NCBI GenBank assembly: GCA_009784995.1 | Contig: WQXE01000099.1 | Coordinates: 1-6,745, forward strand | Direction: 5' to 3' | DNA length: 6,745 bases | Source of the DNA: Treponema sp. | GTDB lineage: Bacteria > Spirochaetota > Spirochaetia > Treponematales > Breznakiellaceae | Shown here: piece by piece, positions 5,825 to 6,745 of the stretch | Numbering within the stretch: the stretch's first letter is position 1 | Layout of the letters: the number at the start of each line of letters is the position of its first letter | Translations under genes and position numbers: made by a program | The notes under the pieces: model-generated | Seen by the model: the letters and a program-made list of their open reading frames with translations, nothing else | The model's database searches: none | What the model was told of the DNA's origin: nothing

Positions 5825-6745
5825 TTAAATAATCTGTTCCGGAAGAGGAACCGAAATATTTCCCGTATCAGCTTCTTCTTCCAGCACCCTGAATGGAAGT
5901 TCGTCTTCATCATCATCCGGTAACATATTAAAAACTTCGCACAGTATATGGTTACGAGTCGCAATCGGAAGCGGGTCCGCTTCCAGGCGTAAAACTGATG
6001 TATTTGTTTCCTGATGATATTCCACAGAACGAACAGTCGCGGGCATGCAAACAGGAATTTTATTTATCGAAAATTGCACTTTCAAACGCAGCCCTGCGGA
6101 AGCCTGCCCATGCACTTTAAAAGCGCATCCGGTATCGGATATATCTTCCAGCATACACCTTAAACCCGCGGACCTTTCCAGTTTATGAGGGTTATCAATA
6201 TCATTAACAAGATAAACAAAAGCCGCCTTTTTAAATTTTATACGCATGGATTTACGTTTTTGGGTTCTAAAAAGCGAATCATTATGCTCTACTTTTAACG
6301 ATGAAATACCTTTGGAAAAAACTTCGTCTATAACTTCCGAATCAAACACATAACCGGCGTCATCTTCACGCCAGAAATAAACCGATATTTTTACGCCATG
6401 CCATTGCATGGAAGCGGCTGATTTTGTATTAATGGGGCGGGAAATGGTAAGATAATTACCAAAGTTTTTTACTACTTCGGATTTATAAACGCCTGTTCCG
6501 GCTACTAAAATCCGTAAGGGCTGCCCCTCGCTGATTTGGCGGGAATTGGTAATACGGGATTTATTTTCCGATGTTTCAAGTTCAATCTTTTTAAAATAAT
6601 CGAAAAGCTTGGAAAGAAATATCTGGGTAACGGGATCGCTATATTCTCCTGATAATTGAACGGTTTTTACCATAGAACGAATGACAATTTCAAACTGTGA
6701 TTGTGAACTAAATATGCTTATAGGGTCTTTTAAATTACAAGCCGC
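5825..6745 (-). CDS. PilZ-domain cyclic-di-GMP receptor with YcgR-like N-terminal region (5' end probably outside the window)
   Basis: Residues are counted from the ATG at 6673. A PilZ domain (about 134-255) carries both c-di-GMP binding motifs: RKSMR at 140-144 (RxxxR) and DISDTG at 177-182 (DxSxxG). It follows a region (about 50-133: LRILVAGTGVY, VYFWREDDAGYVFDSEVIDEV) that ends in a YcgR-like beta segment leading into the QKR motif. A linker and an acidic stretch (DDDEDELP) close the protein. It is probably a cytosolic effector of c-di-GMP acting on motility or envelope functions; the output is inference. The ATG at 6673 has no Shine-Dalgarno, and the frame stays open through 24 further codons to the right edge (reading SQSQFEIVIRS just before the Met) with no ATG, GTG or TTG among them. 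The true start is therefore probably beyond the window. The HEAT-like gene follows 19 bases downstream. Confidence 0.85.
   Translation of the reverse strand, partial: AACNLKDPISIFSSQSQFEIVIRSMVKTVQLSGEYSDPVTQIFLSKLFDYFKKIELETSENKSRITNSRQISEGQPLRILVAGTGVYKSEVVKNFGNYLTISRPINTKSAASMQWHGVKISVYFWREDDAGYVFDSEVIDEVFSKGISSLKVEHNDSLFRTQKRKSMRIKFKKAAFVYLVNDIDNPHKLERSAGLRCMLEDISDTGCAFKVHGQASAGLRLKVQFSINKIPVCMPATVRSVEYHQETNTSVLRLEADPLPIATRNHILCEVFNMLPDDDEDELPFRVLEEEADTGNISVPLPEQII

Overview
The window is a compact, one-direction gene cluster. Every supportable gene lies on the minus strand, so transcription runs from high to low coordinates. Base composition is AT-rich (roughly 40% G+C by eye), yet the tetramer CGCG is strikingly frequent. 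The gene set and neighbourhood (a PilZ protein with a YcgR-like N-terminal region, an exported helical-repeat protein, a short ComEC, KsgA, a YggS-type PLP protein, a secreted acidic-tailed protein and two adjacent RluA-family pseudouridine synthases) look most like a spirochaete of the Treponema group. That placement is inference from family resemblance and gene order; no search was possible.

Layout in transcription order: (1) 6745-5825, PilZ-domain protein, open at the right edge and probably starting outside the window; (2) 5805-4810, exported HEAT-like repeat protein with a strong ribosome binding site; (3) 4789-3308, ComEC/Rec2-type membrane channel with a TTG start and no C-terminal nuclease-like domain; (4) a 90-base gap holding an 11-bp hairpin; (5) 3217-2357, rsmA/ksgA with a GTG start; (6) 2348-1635, YggS-family PLP homeostasis protein; (7) 1624-1022, unrecognised exported membrane protein with a very acidic tail; (8) 1019-93, RluD-like 23S rRNA pseudouridine synthase; (9) 100-1, the first 33 codons of a second RluA-family synthase, overlapping the end of rluD by 8 bases.

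Apart from the 90-base gap, spacings run from an 8-base overlap to 20 bases, so the cluster is probably one or two operons, with any break most likely in the gap before ksgA. The lower half is mostly housekeeping: rRNA dimethylation (KsgA), rRNA pseudouridylation (RluD and a paralogue) and PLP homeostasis. The upper half mixes a cyclic-di-GMP receptor, an exported scaffold-like protein and a DNA-uptake channel. No mobile element, CRISPR array, tRNA, rRNA or convincing terminator was seen. I did not find an obvious new multi-gene system. The points most worth a second look are the nuclease-less ComEC, the hairpin before ksgA, the paired 10-bp repeat at the comEC start, the acidic-tailed membrane protein and the CGCG enrichment.
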